From contig CAWEXD010000008.1 in assembly GCA_963812945.1 (NCBI GenBank), positions 1,922,001 to 1,986,000 on the forward strand: DNA of 64,000 nt, in the 5' to 3' direction. The DNA is from DASRDR01 sp963812945 [NCBI: uncultured Candidatus Rokubacteria bacterium]. Its GTDB lineage: Bacteria; Methylomirabilota; Methylomirabilia; Rokubacteriales. Each line of letters starts with the position of its first letter. The stretch's first letter is position 1. Positions 40,238-49,014 of this stretch are shown here, in pieces. A model generated the notes under the pieces. That model was not told the DNA's origin, ran no database searches, and saw only the letters and a program-made list of their open reading frames with translations. A program made the position numbers and the translations under genes.

Positions 40238-41356
40238 TCAGGCCAGGACGGTCGCCAGCCGGCTCGCCGCCGCCTCGACGTCGTCGAGCGGCGCCGCCCC
40301 CAATCGGGCCTCGAAGCACGGGACGCCTGCGGCCAGCTCCCGGCAGCGCTGAGCGAGGTCCACGCCAAGGCCACCGTCCTCGCCCAGCCAGTCGAAGACA
40401 CCGGAGCGGCGTCCCGGCTCGGCGCCGAAGAGGGCGCGGAGCAGGAGAGCGCGAGCGGCGTCCTCCCCGAGACGTGCCATCTCCGGACGGCCGCCCGACG
40501 GGTCTCGGCGCGGGAAGAGCAGCGCCGCGAGGCCTCCGCCCGTCGCCATCGGGGTCTCGAGCGCCGAGCAGAGCTGGGCGGGACTCCGGTCGGCTCCCGT
40601 CGCAGGCGGGAGCGGCCCGAGGTCGCGCAGGGCGGCAGCTTCGTCCAGGGTGAGCCAGTGGGTCGCCGGGCTCGCCCCGAGCCGAGCCCGGAGCCGGGGC
40701 AGGCGCTCGAGTGTCCCCGGCCGGATGGCCACGATCGACGGCATGCCGCGGGCCCGAGGCGGCGTCCCGGCGCCGACCACGACGCGGTCGTTGGCGACGA
40801 ACCGCGCGTCTGGCGCGTGGAGGAGGTGGAGGAGCAGGGTAGTCTTGCCGGCCCCCTTGGGGCCCGCGATGACGACGGCCCGGTCGTCGAGGACGAGCGA
40901 CCCCGCGTGTAGCAGCAGGGCCGACCGCCGCACGGCGGCCCCGATGGCCAGCTCCCGCACCACGCGCATCAGGGCGACCCGCGCCCCCGGCTCGTCGGCC
41001 GGCGCGACGATCTCGACGCTCGCCCGGTCCCGCTCGACCACGTAGGCGGCGCCCAGCGCCTCGTCGACCACCGTCCAGCGGCCGCGGGGGCTCTCCACGG
41101 CAGGACACCGCATCATCCGGCTGTCCAGGACGAACGTGTCGGTGAGCGCGGCAGCGGCCCCCACGTCTCGGCGCAGGGCCTGGAGGCGCCGGCCGTCGAG
41201 GGTCAGGGCCACCGTCGCGCCGGCCGTCCCGTCGGGGTCGGCCCGGAACCAGGGTCCGAGGAACTCCTCGAGCCACCGTACGGGCCCCGCCTCGGCGCTC
41301 GTCACCCCGATGGTGGCGTCGCCGCAGGTGAGGCGTGCGACGGCCGCCGCCGTCAC
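40238..41356 (-). CDS. HPr-kinase-like P-loop protein
   Basis: 372 residues. The P-loop GPKGAGKT (165-172) follows LLLHAGSLVLDDRAVVIA, the arrangement of the HPr kinase/phosphorylase C-terminal domain and of 'HprK-related kinase' proteins found in peptide and exopolysaccharide clusters. VANDRVVV (187-194) may supply the acidic residue after the second strand. The N-terminal 140 residues have no recognised domain. GTG 41356 overlaps the stop of the APH-fold gene by 4 bp (GTGA). No PqqD-like protein, typical of the HprK-related systems I know, was seen. Its phosphate acceptor is unknown. Confidence 0.75.
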   Translation of the reverse strand: MTAAAVARLTCGDATIGVTSAEAGPVRWLEEFLGPWFRADPDGTAGATVALTLDGRRLQALRRDVGAAAALTDTFVLDSRMMRCPAVESPRGRWTVVDEALGAAYVVERDRASVEIVAPADEPGARVALMRVVRELAIGAAVRRSALLLHAGSLVLDDRAVVIAGPKGAGKTTLLLHLLHAPDARFVANDRVVVGAGTPPRARGMPSIVAIRPGTLERLPRLRARLGASPATHWLTLDEAAALRDLGPLPPATGADRSPAQLCSALETPMATGGGLAALLFPRRDPSGGRPEMARLGEDAARALLLRALFGAEPGRRSGVFDWLGEDGGLGVDLAQRCRELAAGVPCFEARLGAAPLDDVEAAASRLATVLA

Positions 41357-42261
41357 CCGGCCCTCCGGCCGGGGCCGTCCTCCCGGGCGTGGAAGAGGGC
41401 AGCCAGCCGCTCGAGCGGGACCTCGACGCCCTCGGTGCGAGCGCTGTGGCGGAAGAGTGCCGCGTCGACCAAGGCCGCCGCAGCCCAGAATCGGAAGTGC
41501 GCGGCGAAGGCGTCCGGGCTGCGCCCGCGACGGTACCCGGCGGCGAACGCCGTCCACTCCTCGGCGGACATCGGCCAGCGATACCAGGTGCGGCCCAGGT
41601 CGAAGTCGTGCAGGTCGATCGCCAGCGTGGTGTTGTCCACGGCCACTGGCCGGCCCGCCGGGTCCACCACGAGGTTCTCCGGCGCGAAGTCGCGGTGGAT
41701 GAACCCGGCGGTCGCCGTGGCGGGCGCCTCGGCGGCGACGAGGGCCCGGACCTCCCGGCCGAGACGCGGGGGCACCAGGCCCAGCCGCTCGAGCGCCCCG
41801 ATCTGCTCCTCCGCCACGGCGCGGCGGAGCGCGACGCTCGGAGCGCTCGCCACCTCGCTCGGCGGGGCGGGGCGGGCGTGGATCCGCCCGAGGACGGCTC
41901 CGCACGCCTCCAGGAGGTCAGGCGTGTGCGGCAAGCCCTCGACGGGGGGGCCGGGCACCCACTCCTCCAGCGTCGCCGCGGCCCGTCGGGCGACCACCTG
42001 CGAGAGACACTCGAGTCCCAGCAGCCCGGTCAGGCGGACGAGGCTCTCGGCGTGAGAGGGCTCGTCGAAGCGTCGACCCTTCAGCACGCGGCCGTCCTCC
42101 AGCTCGATCCGGAAGGTGGCGCGTCCGAGGACCGGAGACGGAAGGTCGGTCACGGGCGTGATCCGGCGCGGCACGCTGCCCGTCTCACGGAGCAGCCCTG
42201 CGAGGTCCCGGCCCAGGCTGACCAGGTGTTCTTGCTCCTCGTGCGCTGGGCCCGGCGTCAT
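41353..42261 (-). CDS. Aminoglycoside-phosphotransferase-fold kinase
   Basis: 302 residues of the APH/choline kinase fold. The catalytic loop is FIHRDFAPENLVVD with the catalytic Asp, and the metal-binding Asp is probably in TTLAIDLHDFDLGR. The N-lobe has TFRIELEDGRVLKGRRF with the ATP-contacting Lys. The final helices (LVDAALFRHSA) are family-like. Such enzymes phosphorylate small molecules, sugars or lipids; aminoglycoside resistance is not implied. ATG 42261 faces the activator gene across a 160-bp divergent gap. The next gene overlaps it by 4 bp, so the two kinase-like proteins are probably made together. Confidence 0.82.
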   Translation of the reverse strand: MTPGPAHEEQEHLVSLGRDLAGLLRETGSVPRRITPVTDLPSPVLGRATFRIELEDGRVLKGRRFDEPSHAESLVRLTGLLGLECLSQVVARRAAATLEEWVPGPPVEGLPHTPDLLEACGAVLGRIHARPAPPSEVASAPSVALRRAVAEEQIGALERLGLVPPRLGREVRALVAAEAPATATAGFIHRDFAPENLVVDPAGRPVAVDNTTLAIDLHDFDLGRTWYRWPMSAEEWTAFAAGYRRGRSPDAFAAHFRFWAAAALVDAALFRHSARTEGVEVPLERLAALFHAREDGPGRRAG

Positions 42262-42421
42262 TGCGCGGAACGATAGCGCGGCGCCGGCCAGGGGACAAGC
42301 GCGCGGGTCACAGGTCGCCGAGCGCGGCGGCACGTTCGCGGTGAGCGGCACGGACCCTCGTCCCGCCGAAGTTCCGTCAAGACCTCGAGTCGCGATACCA
42401 TGGCTGGCACCGGAGGGACAC

Positions 42422-42796
42422 ATGGCCACCGACCGTGCGCCGGATCTCCCCGCCCTGCCGCGCGACGAGGCCGGCGCGCCGGTGTTTCGGGAGCCCTGGG
42501 AAGCGCAGGCCTTCGCGATGGCCGTCCGCCTCCACGAGGCCGGCCACTTCACGTGGCCGGAGTGGGCGGAGCGGCTGGCCGGGGAGATCAAGCGCGCCCA
42601 GGCCGCCGGCGATCCCGACCGGGGAGACACCTACTACCACCACTGGCTCCGCGCGCTCGAGGGACTGGTCGCCGAGAAGGGCCTGGTCGGCGCCCACGAG
42701 CTCCGCCAGCGGAAGGCCGACTGGGAGGTCGCGGCGCGCGCGACCCCGCACGGGAAGCCCATCGAGCTCCGCCGGAGCCGGGACACGGGGAGCTGA
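42422..42796 (+). CDS. Nitrile hydratase accessory/activator protein (P14K type)
   Basis: 124 residues. The middle is diagnostic: FREPWEAQAFAMAVRLHEAG, FTWPEWAERLAGEI, DRGDTYYHHWLRALEGLVAE and ATPHGKPIEL. Such activators insert cobalt into the alpha subunit by subunit exchange and are needed for activity; they resemble the beta-subunit N-terminus. ATG 42422 follows CGGAGGG. It is on the same strand as the nitrile hydratase genes but about 6.3 kb downstream, behind two glycosyltransferase genes and the convergent kinase pair, so separate expression is likely. The L,D-transpeptidase frame begins at or just after its stop. Confidence 0.93.
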   Translation: MATDRAPDLPALPRDEAGAPVFREPWEAQAFAMAVRLHEAGHFTWPEWAERLAGEIKRAQAAGDPDRGDTYYHHWLRALEGLVAEKGLVGAHELRQRKADWEVAARATPHGKPIELRRSRDTGS

Positions 42797-44276
42797 CCAC
42801 GGTTTCCGTCGCCCGCGCCCTGACGCATGCCGTGGCCGGCCTCGCCCTGACCGGTCTCGCGGGGCTCGGCCTTCCGGCCCACGCCATCGAGTGGCCGGCG
42901 GCCGCCGATCTCCGCGCCGCGCTCGAGTCGGCTGACTCGCTTCGCGTCGACGGGCAGCCGCTCCGCGCCGGCATCCTGCGGGAGCTCTACGCCGCGATCG
43001 CCTTCGAGCCGATCTGGGGAGCCGACGCCGGCGGAGCGGCGCGCGCGACCCTGGCGCTCGAGGCTCTTCACGGCGCGCGCGACCACGGGCTCCGCCCCGC
43101 GCACTATGGCCTGGCCGCGCTCAAGCGCCGCGCGGAGCCGTCGACCCGAGAGACCGCCGTCGAGCGCGAGCTCCTCCTGACGGACGCGGTCCTCCGATAC
43201 GCGGTCGACCTCCGGGCCGGCCGGCTCCGTCCGACCGCGGTCCAGGCCGACTGGGGGCTCCCTCCGCCGGCGCGCGAGGATCCCGTCCGGGAGCTGGCCG
43301 AGGCCGTCGAGGCGGGCACCCTGGCCGCGTGGCTCGAGTCGCTGCCGCCGCCTCACGAGGGCTACGCGCGGCTCGTGGGCGCGCTCCGCGCCCTCCACGC
43401 GACTCCTGCCCGCGGCGGGACGCGGAGCGGCGTCGACGCCCAGATCCGGCAGATCGCCGTCAACCTGGAGCGCTGGCGCTGGCTCCCGCGGCCGTTCGAG
43501 TCCCGGCACGTCCTCGTCAACGCCGCGGACGCCACCCTCGCGGTCGTCGAGGACGGGCGGGTGCGGCTCACCTCGCGGGTGGTCGTGGGCGACGAGCTCC
43601 ACCCCACGCCGGTGGTACGCGCCGAGGTCGGGGCCGTCGTCTTCAACCCGCCGTGGACGGTCCCCACCAGCATCGTCGTCGACGAGTTCCTGCCGAAGCT
43701 CCGCGCGAACCCCCGGTTCCTCGTCGACAACGAGATCAGCATTCTCGACCGGCCCCAGGATCCCTACGGCCTCGCGATCGACTGGACGGCGATGCGCGCC
43801 GAGCGCTTCCCGCTGAGACTGCAGCAGCGTCCCGGCGGATGGAACCCGCTCGGCCGCATCCGCTTCGCCTCGCCGAACCGCTTCGACGTGTATCTCCACG
43901 ACACGCCGTTGCCGGAGCTCTTCCAGCGCGCCGACCGGGCGCTGAGCCACGGCTGCGTGCGGGTGGAGCGGGCGCAGGAGCTGGCCGCCCTCGTCCTCTC
44001 GGGCCAGCCAGCCGGACGGCGGGAGGCACTCGAGCGCGCCATGGGAAGCGGGGTCACCAGCGTCGTCACCGTCGCGCGTCCCCTGCCCGTCTACCTCCTC
44101 TACTGGACGGCGTTCGTCGACGACGAGGGGCGGCTCCAGCTCCCGGAGGATCCGTACGACCGTGACGGCCGGGTGGCCGCGGCCCTGGCCCGCGCCCCGG
44201 GGGCGCCGTCCGTCCCGCCGGCGCCACGCGGCCCCCGGCAGCCGGCCCGGGCAGGAGCCCGGGCAACCGCCCGTGA
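42793..44276 (+). CDS. YcbB-like L,D-transpeptidase (C-terminal frameshift suspected)
   Basis: About 490 residues. A hydrophobic N-terminus (VARALTHAVAGLALTGL, ending PAHA) fits a signal peptide. Then comes a scaffold region (LRELYAAIAFEPIWGADAGG) and an L,D-transpeptidase domain with VFNPPWTVPTSIV and the catalytic Cys in ALSHGCVRVERA. It would make 3-3 peptidoglycan cross-links. The start is unclear: CTG 42793, CTG 42820 and GTG 42832 are in frame, and only the first two keep the Arg in the signal. The frame stays open to 44667, deep inside the next gene. A one-base slip near 44195-44203 (CCCCGGGGG) would give a stop at 44274-44276 in GTGA overlap with the next gene. Confidence 0.75.
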
Positions 44277-44830
44277 GCCAGATCCTCGGTCCGCGGCGCC
44301 GGGAGGTGCTGCGGCTCGCGGCGCTCGCAGCCACCCTGCCCTGGGCACGCCGCCTGGCCGCCACGCCGCCGCCGACGACGACGGAAGACGCGCGCGCGCT
44401 CGCGTTCCGGAATCTCCACACCGGCGAGGCGGTCGACGTCGTCTACCGGGTCGATGGCCGCCTGGATCCGGAGGCGCTCCGGGAGATCGACTGGGTGCTG
44501 CGCGACTTCCGCACCGGCGAGGCGCGCCAGATCGATCGGCGGCTCCTGGATCTCCTCTGGCGCCTGCGGTCCGCGCTCGACACGGAGGAGCCGTACGAGG
44601 TGATCTCCGGCTACCGCTCTCCCGCGACCAACGCCATGCTCCGCCGCGCGGGCCGGGGCGTCGCTAGGGGAAGCCTCCACGTGCGGGCCATGGCCATCGA
44701 CGTCCGTATCCCGGACCGGCCCCTGCCGGCCGTGCGAGACGCCGCGCTGGGGCTCCGGCTTGGCGGCGTCGGCTACTATCCCGCCTCGGGTTTCGTCCAC
44801 GTCGACGTCGGCCGCGTCCGAGTATGGTGA
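44273..44830 (+). CDS. YcbK-like DUF882 protein with Tat signal
   Basis: About 185 residues. The N-terminus has a twin-arginine-type signal (PRRREVLRLAALAATLPWA). The mature domain is the peptidase M15-like DUF882 family: YEVISGYRSPATNAML, SLHVRAMAIDVRI (His and Asp zinc ligands) and GFVHVDVGRVRVW (final His). It probably trims or binds peptidoglycan in the periplasm. GTG 44273 is used because the Tat signal starts at MSQILGPRRR. YcbK-like genes commonly follow YcbB genes, as here, supporting a joint cell-wall role. It overlaps the following binding-protein gene's alternative start. Confidence 0.85.
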   Translation: MSQILGPRRREVLRLAALAATLPWARRLAATPPPTTTEDARALAFRNLHTGEAVDVVYRVDGRLDPEALREIDWVLRDFRTGEARQIDRRLLDLLWRLRSALDTEEPYEVISGYRSPATNAMLRRAGRGVARGSLHVRAMAIDVRIPDRPLPAVRDAALGLRLGGVGYYPASGFVHVDVGRVRVW

Positions 44831-44835
44831 GGCGT

Positions 44836-45816
44836 ATGAAGCGACGAGTGTTCGTCTCCGCGGTCGGGATGGGCCTGTTGGCAGCGCCGCTCCGCCTGGC
44901 GGCGCAGCAGCCGAAGAGGGTTCCGCGTGTCGGCTATCTCTTCTCCTTCACTCCGGCAGAGGCCAAACACTTGTGGGAGGCCTGCCGACAGGGCCTGCGT
45001 GAGCTGGGCTACGTGGAGGGTCAGAACATTGCGCTCGAGCCGCGATGGGCGGACGGGGGTTATGAGCGGCTTCCCGAGCTCGCGGCGGAGCTGGTGCGGC
45101 TCAATGTGGACGTGATTGTTTCAGCTGCCACGCCCGCAAGCCGCGCGGCGAAGGCTGTGACCAGCTCGATCCCCATCGTCATCGTCGCCGTGGCCGACCC
45201 GGTGAAGGTGGGGTTGATCGCCAGCCTCGCCCGGCCCGGCGCGAACGTGACCGGCCTCAGCCTGTTTACGTCAGAGCTGAGCGGCAAGCGCCTCGAGCTG
45301 CTCGGGCAGGTCGCGCACGCCATGCCCCGCGTGGCGATCCTCATGAATCCGGACAATCAGAGTAATGCCGTGTTTCTGGAGGAGACGCGGGTCGCCGCTC
45401 AGAAGTTGGCAGTCCAGCTTCAGCTACTGGAGGCGAGAAACCCGCGGGAGATAGAGCGCGTGTTCGACGCCGCCGGGGAGCGAGCCGCCGCGCTGATCGT
45501 CTTCGACGATCCGGTGCTCTGGAGCCATCGGAAGCAGATCGTCGCGCTCGCGGCAAAGCGACGGCTCCCGGCAATATACGGCTACAGTGAATTCGTGGAC
45601 GACGGAGGGCTGCTGTCCTACGGGCCCGACAGAGTTGACCAGTATCGGCGCACTGGAGTGTACGTCGACAAGATCCTCAAGGGCGCCAAGCCGGCGGACC
45701 TGCCGGTGGAGCAGCCGACCAAGTTCGACCTGGTGATCAACATGAAGACGGTGAAAGCTCTCGGACTCACGATCCCGCCGGCGCTCCGCCTGCAAGCGGA
45801 CCGTCTTGTCGAGTGA
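44836..45816 (+). CDS. ABC transporter substrate-binding protein (ABC_sub_bind family)
   Basis: About 326 residues. The N-terminal RRVFVSAVGMGLLAAPLRLA is a signal, possibly Tat-type. The mature part reads RVGYLFSFTPAEAKHLWEAC, EGQNIALEPRWADGGYERLP, LVRLNVDVIVSAATPASRAA, and ends NMKTVKALGLTIPPALRLQA, the standard ending of this family, which is abundant in soil bacteria and often stands alone. ATG 44836 (MKRRVFVS) is used; ATG 44824 overlaps the preceding stop and is also possible. No permease or ATPase is adjacent. The ligand is unknown. Confidence 0.9.
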   Translation: MKRRVFVSAVGMGLLAAPLRLAAQQPKRVPRVGYLFSFTPAEAKHLWEACRQGLRELGYVEGQNIALEPRWADGGYERLPELAAELVRLNVDVIVSAATPASRAAKAVTSSIPIVIVAVADPVKVGLIASLARPGANVTGLSLFTSELSGKRLELLGQVAHAMPRVAILMNPDNQSNAVFLEETRVAAQKLAVQLQLLEARNPREIERVFDAAGERAAALIVFDDPVLWSHRKQIVALAAKRRLPAIYGYSEFVDDGGLLSYGPDRVDQYRRTGVYVDKILKGAKPADLPVEQPTKFDLVINMKTVKALGLTIPPALRLQADRLVE

Positions 45817-45870
45817 GGGCGCAAGCGGGGCGCATCGTCGCATGAGGGCCGCCCAGGTCCAGTTAAGAGA

Positions 45871-45884
45871 GGCCGGCGCCGGCC
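45871..45884. terminator. 14-bp GC palindrome between binding-protein and PaiB-like genes
   Basis: GGCCGGCGCCGGCC is a perfect palindrome 55 bp after the stop of the binding-protein gene, followed by a second weak stem (GGCCC with GGGCC). No T-tract follows. It may be a terminator or a protein-binding site upstream of the promoter at 45909. Confidence 0.3.
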
Positions 45885-45908
45885 CCTACCGGGCCGACCG
45901 GCACCCGC

Positions 45909-45914
45909 TAGAAT
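45909..45914 (+). promoter_or_regulatory. -10 box TAGAAT, candidate leaderless promoter
   Basis: TAGAAT ends 6 bp before the ATG of the PaiB-like gene, the same geometry as at 5434 and 25598. No ribosome site is present. Confidence 0.4.
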
Positions 45915-45920
45915 GGGGAC

Positions 45921-46586
45921 ATGTACATCCCGGCGCACTTCGAGGCGGCCGACGTCGCCTGGTGCCACGCCCTCATCCGCCGTGAGCCGTTCGCCCTCCT
46001 GATCGGCGTCGACCACGCGGGCGCTCCGTTCGTCACTCACCTGCCCGTGCTGCTGGACGAGTCGCCGGCGCCGCGCGGCACGCTCCTGGCGCACGTGGCG
46101 CGGCCGAATCCCCAGTGGCAGCTCTTCGCCCCGGACCGCCCGGTCCTGGTGGTCTTCCCCGGCGCGCACGCTTACGTCTCGCCGTCGTGGTACGGAACGC
46201 ATCCGAGCGTGCCCACGTGGAACTACGTCGCTGTCCACGCCTACGGCGTGCCGCGGGTGATCGAGGACGCGGGACGGGTCCGGGCGCTCCTCGACCGGCT
46301 GGTGCGCACGTTCGAGGACGGCCGGCCCACGCCCTGGCGCATGGACAGCCTGCCGGACTCGTACGTCGAGGGCATGATGCGCGGCATCGTCGCCTTCGAG
46401 ATCCCGATCGACCGGATCGAGGGCAAGGCCAAGCTCAGCCAGAACCGGCCCGCCGCCGATCAGGCCCGTGTGCGCGCCGCCCTCGGCGCCGAGGACGACC
46501 CGCTGGCGAGGGCCGTGGCGACGCTCATGGCGGAGCGGGCCGGCGACGGCCAGGCAGGCGGGCCCACGGAACGCGACGGGAGCTGA
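45921..46586 (+). CDS. PaiB-like FMN-binding negative transcriptional regulator family protein
   Basis: 221 residues of the PaiB family, a split-barrel flavin-binding fold. Signatures are MYIPAHFEAADVAWCHALI, GTLLAHVARPNPQWQLF, SWYGTHPSVPTWNYVAVHAY and KAKLSQNRPAADQARV. In Bacillus PaiB represses protease and sporulation genes, but most homologues have unknown roles, so direct gene control here is only a possibility. ATG 45921 is the only sensible start; a -10 box lies 6 bp upstream. The DNA polymerase gene starts 52 bp downstream. Confidence 0.9.
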   Translation: MYIPAHFEAADVAWCHALIRREPFALLIGVDHAGAPFVTHLPVLLDESPAPRGTLLAHVARPNPQWQLFAPDRPVLVVFPGAHAYVSPSWYGTHPSVPTWNYVAVHAYGVPRVIEDAGRVRALLDRLVRTFEDGRPTPWRMDSLPDSYVEGMMRGIVAFEIPIDRIEGKAKLSQNRPAADQARVRAALGAEDDPLARAVATLMAERAGDGQAGGPTERDGS

Positions 46587-46638
46587 CCGGACGGCATCGC
46601 TCGCGCGGGCGAGCCATTCACCAGAGGGACCCGAGCCC

Positions 46639-49014
46639 GTGCGCGGCTTCGTCCTGACCCCCTCCTACCGCGTGGCCAACGGCCGCGCGGAGGTGCACCT
46701 CCACGCCGTGCTGGAGAGCGGCGAGCCCGCGCTGATCGTCGACGACCGCTTCCCGCCCTACTTCTTCGTCCGTGCCGCCGATAGAGACGCCCTCCGCCGG
46801 GCGGCTCCCGCGGCGCGGGCGGCCGAGTCGACGCTCCTGACGTTCTCGGGCGAGCCCGTGCTCCTGGTCGAGGTCGACCTGCCGGGCGACGTCCCCCCGA
46901 TGCGGGCACGCCTCGCGGAAGCCGGCGTCGAGTGCTTCGAGGCCGACGTGCGCTTCGCCTACCGCTTCCTGATCGACCGCGGGATCCGCGGCGCGTTCCG
47001 CGTCGACGGTCCGTTCGAGCGCCATCCGGGCATCGGTCGCGTGTACCGGAACCCGCGCCTCGAGCCCACCGAGCTCGTGCCGACGCTGCGGGTGCTCTCC
47101 TTCGACATCGAGACGAGCCTCGACGGGCGGCTCCTCTACTCGATCGCGGCGGCGGGCCAGGGTGGCGACCGCGTCTGGGTGGTGCGACCCGGTGAGACGG
47201 GGACCCTCGCCGGCCTTCCCGAGCACGCGATCGGAGCCTTGGTGCCGAGCGAGCGGGCGTGCGTCGAGGGGTTCCTCGGCCACCTCCGCACGGCGGACCC
47301 GGACGTCCTGACCGGCTGGAACATCGGCGACTTCGACGTGCCAGTCCTGCAGCGGGTCGCGCGGCGCGCCGGCCTCCGGCTGGCACTCGGGCGCACCGAC
47401 GAGGAGGCCGAGGTGAGGCGCGACCTCGGCTTCACGCGGGATCCGCGGGTGATCCTCTCCGGGCGCCAGGTGCTGGACGGCCTCGCGCTCCTCCGGAGCG
47501 CCTTCTTCAAGCTCGACGACTACCGGCTGGACACCGCGGCCCGGGTCATCCTGGGGAAGGGCAAGCTCTTCCACGCCGAGCACCGAGGCCAGGAGATCGA
47601 GGCCGCATGGCGGGACGACCCGGCCCGCCTCGCCGCCTACAACCTCAACGACGCGCGCCTGGTCACGGAGATCCTCGAGCGGACGGGGCTCGTCGAGCTG
47701 ACGGTGCGCCGGAGCCTCCTCACCGGAATGCAGATCGACCGGGTGGGCGCGCAGATCGCCGCGGTGGACTCCCTCTACCTCGCCGAGCTCCGCGCGCGCG
47801 GGCGCGTGGCGCCGTCGGTCCACGTCGAGGACGCGCAGGGAACGGTCATCTCCGGGGGCCTCGTCCTCGACTCGGTCCCCGGCCTCTACCGGAACATTCT
47901 CGTCTTCGACTTCAAGAGCCTCTATCCGAGCCTGATCCGGACGTTCAACATCGATCCCCTGACGCACGTCCTCCCGGCGCGCGCGACGCCGGGCCTGCCC
48001 GTGGTCCGCACGCCGAGCGGCGCCCGGTTCCGCGCCGACGAGCCGGGGATCCTGCCGGAGCTGGTCGCGCGCCTCTGGGAGGAGCGCGCCCAGGCCAGGC
48101 AGCAGGGCGACGCGGTGGGCGCCCAGGCCACGAAGATCCTCATGAACTCCCTCTTCGGCGTCCTCGGGGCCTCGGCCTGCCGGCTCTTCTCGCCCGACGT
48201 CGCCAACGCCATCACCCTCGCCGGCCAGCACGTGATCCGGCTCGCCGCCGCCGCCGTCGAGACGGCCGGCCACCGCGTGATCTACGGCGACACGGACTCT
48301 CTCTTCGTCGACGCGGGCGAGCCCGACCCGGCGGCGGCCGCCAAGCGGGCCGAGAGCCTGCGCGAGACCATCGGCGCCCATGTCGCCGACGCGCTCCAGG
48401 CCGAGTTCGGCGTCCGGAGCTGGCTCGAGCTCGAGTTCGAGAAGGTCTATCTCCGCTTCTGGATGCCCGAGGTGCGGGGCGGCGCGACGGGCAGCAAGAA
48501 GCGTTACGCGGGGCTGGTCGCCGGCCCCGGCGGCGAGGCGCTCGAGCTGGTGGGACTCGAGGCGGTGCGGCGGGACTGGAGCGCGGTCGCCCGGCGCTTC
48601 CAGCGGGAGCTCCTCCAGCTCGCGTTCCACGAGGAGCCCGTCGAGCAGTTCGTCCGCGACTTCGTGGCCGATCTCCGGGCCGGCCGCTTCGACGACCAGC
48701 TCGCCTACCGGAAGGCGATCCGGAAGCCGCTCGAGTCCTACACGAAGACCACGCCGCCGCACGTCAGGGCGGCGCGGAAGCAGGCGGGCGGACCGGGCCG
48801 CATCGTCACCTACGTCGTCACGACGGCCGGCCCCGAGGCCGCCGGCGAGACGACCGCCCCGCCGGACTACGACCACTACGTCACCCAGCAGCTCCGGCCC
48901 ATCGCCGACGCCCTGCTCCACTTCCTCGGCGCTCCCGATTTCGACACCATCGCCGGGATTCACCGGCCCGAGGGGCGCCAGCTCGGGCTCTTCGACGAGG
49001 GAGACCTCTCATGA
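46639..49014 (+). CDS. polB: DNA polymerase II, family B
   Basis: 791 residues, close to E. coli Pol II (783). The 3'-5' exonuclease motifs are SFDIETSLDG (about 154), NIGDFDVPVL and YNLNDARLV. Polymerase motifs are DFKSLYPSLIRTFNIDP (about 424), KILMNSLFGVLGA and YGDTDSLFVD (549). KKRYAG follows. It is expected to be a damage-tolerant, proofreading repair polymerase. GTG 46639 (MRGFVLTPSYRV) lies after an AGAGGGA site; the longer frame overlapping the PaiB-like gene was rejected. Its stop overlaps the amidohydrolase ATG (ATGA). No SOS-type operator could be recognised. Confidence 0.95.
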   Translation: MRGFVLTPSYRVANGRAEVHLHAVLESGEPALIVDDRFPPYFFVRAADRDALRRAAPAARAAESTLLTFSGEPVLLVEVDLPGDVPPMRARLAEAGVECFEADVRFAYRFLIDRGIRGAFRVDGPFERHPGIGRVYRNPRLEPTELVPTLRVLSFDIETSLDGRLLYSIAAAGQGGDRVWVVRPGETGTLAGLPEHAIGALVPSERACVEGFLGHLRTADPDVLTGWNIGDFDVPVLQRVARRAGLRLALGRTDEEAEVRRDLGFTRDPRVILSGRQVLDGLALLRSAFFKLDDYRLDTAARVILGKGKLFHAEHRGQEIEAAWRDDPARLAAYNLNDARLVTEILERTGLVELTVRRSLLTGMQIDRVGAQIAAVDSLYLAELRARGRVAPSVHVEDAQGTVISGGLVLDSVPGLYRNILVFDFKSLYPSLIRTFNIDPLTHVLPARATPGLPVVRTPSGARFRADEPGILPELVARLWEERAQARQQGDAVGAQATKILMNSLFGVLGASACRLFSPDVANAITLAGQHVIRLAAAAVETAGHRVIYGDTDSLFVDAGEPDPAAAAKRAESLRETIGAHVADALQAEFGVRSWLELEFEKVYLRFWMPEVRGGATGSKKRYAGLVAGPGGEALELVGLEAVRRDWSAVARRFQRELLQLAFHEEPVEQFVRDFVADLRAGRFDDQLAYRKAIRKPLESYTKTTPPHVRAARKQAGGPGRIVTYVVTTAGPEAAGETTAPPDYDHYVTQQLRPIADALLHFLGAPDFDTIAGIHRPEGRQLGLFDEGDLS

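Noticed and set aside
41353-42261. Aminoglycoside resistance gene
   Set aside because: Only the kinase fold is shared; APH-fold proteins have many substrates and the neighbours suggest a different role.
44277-44667. Extension of the L,D-transpeptidase frame
   Set aside because: Arg/Pro/Ala-rich translation with no domain; it overlaps the well-supported YcbK-like gene in another frame. It is treated as the result of a frameshift.
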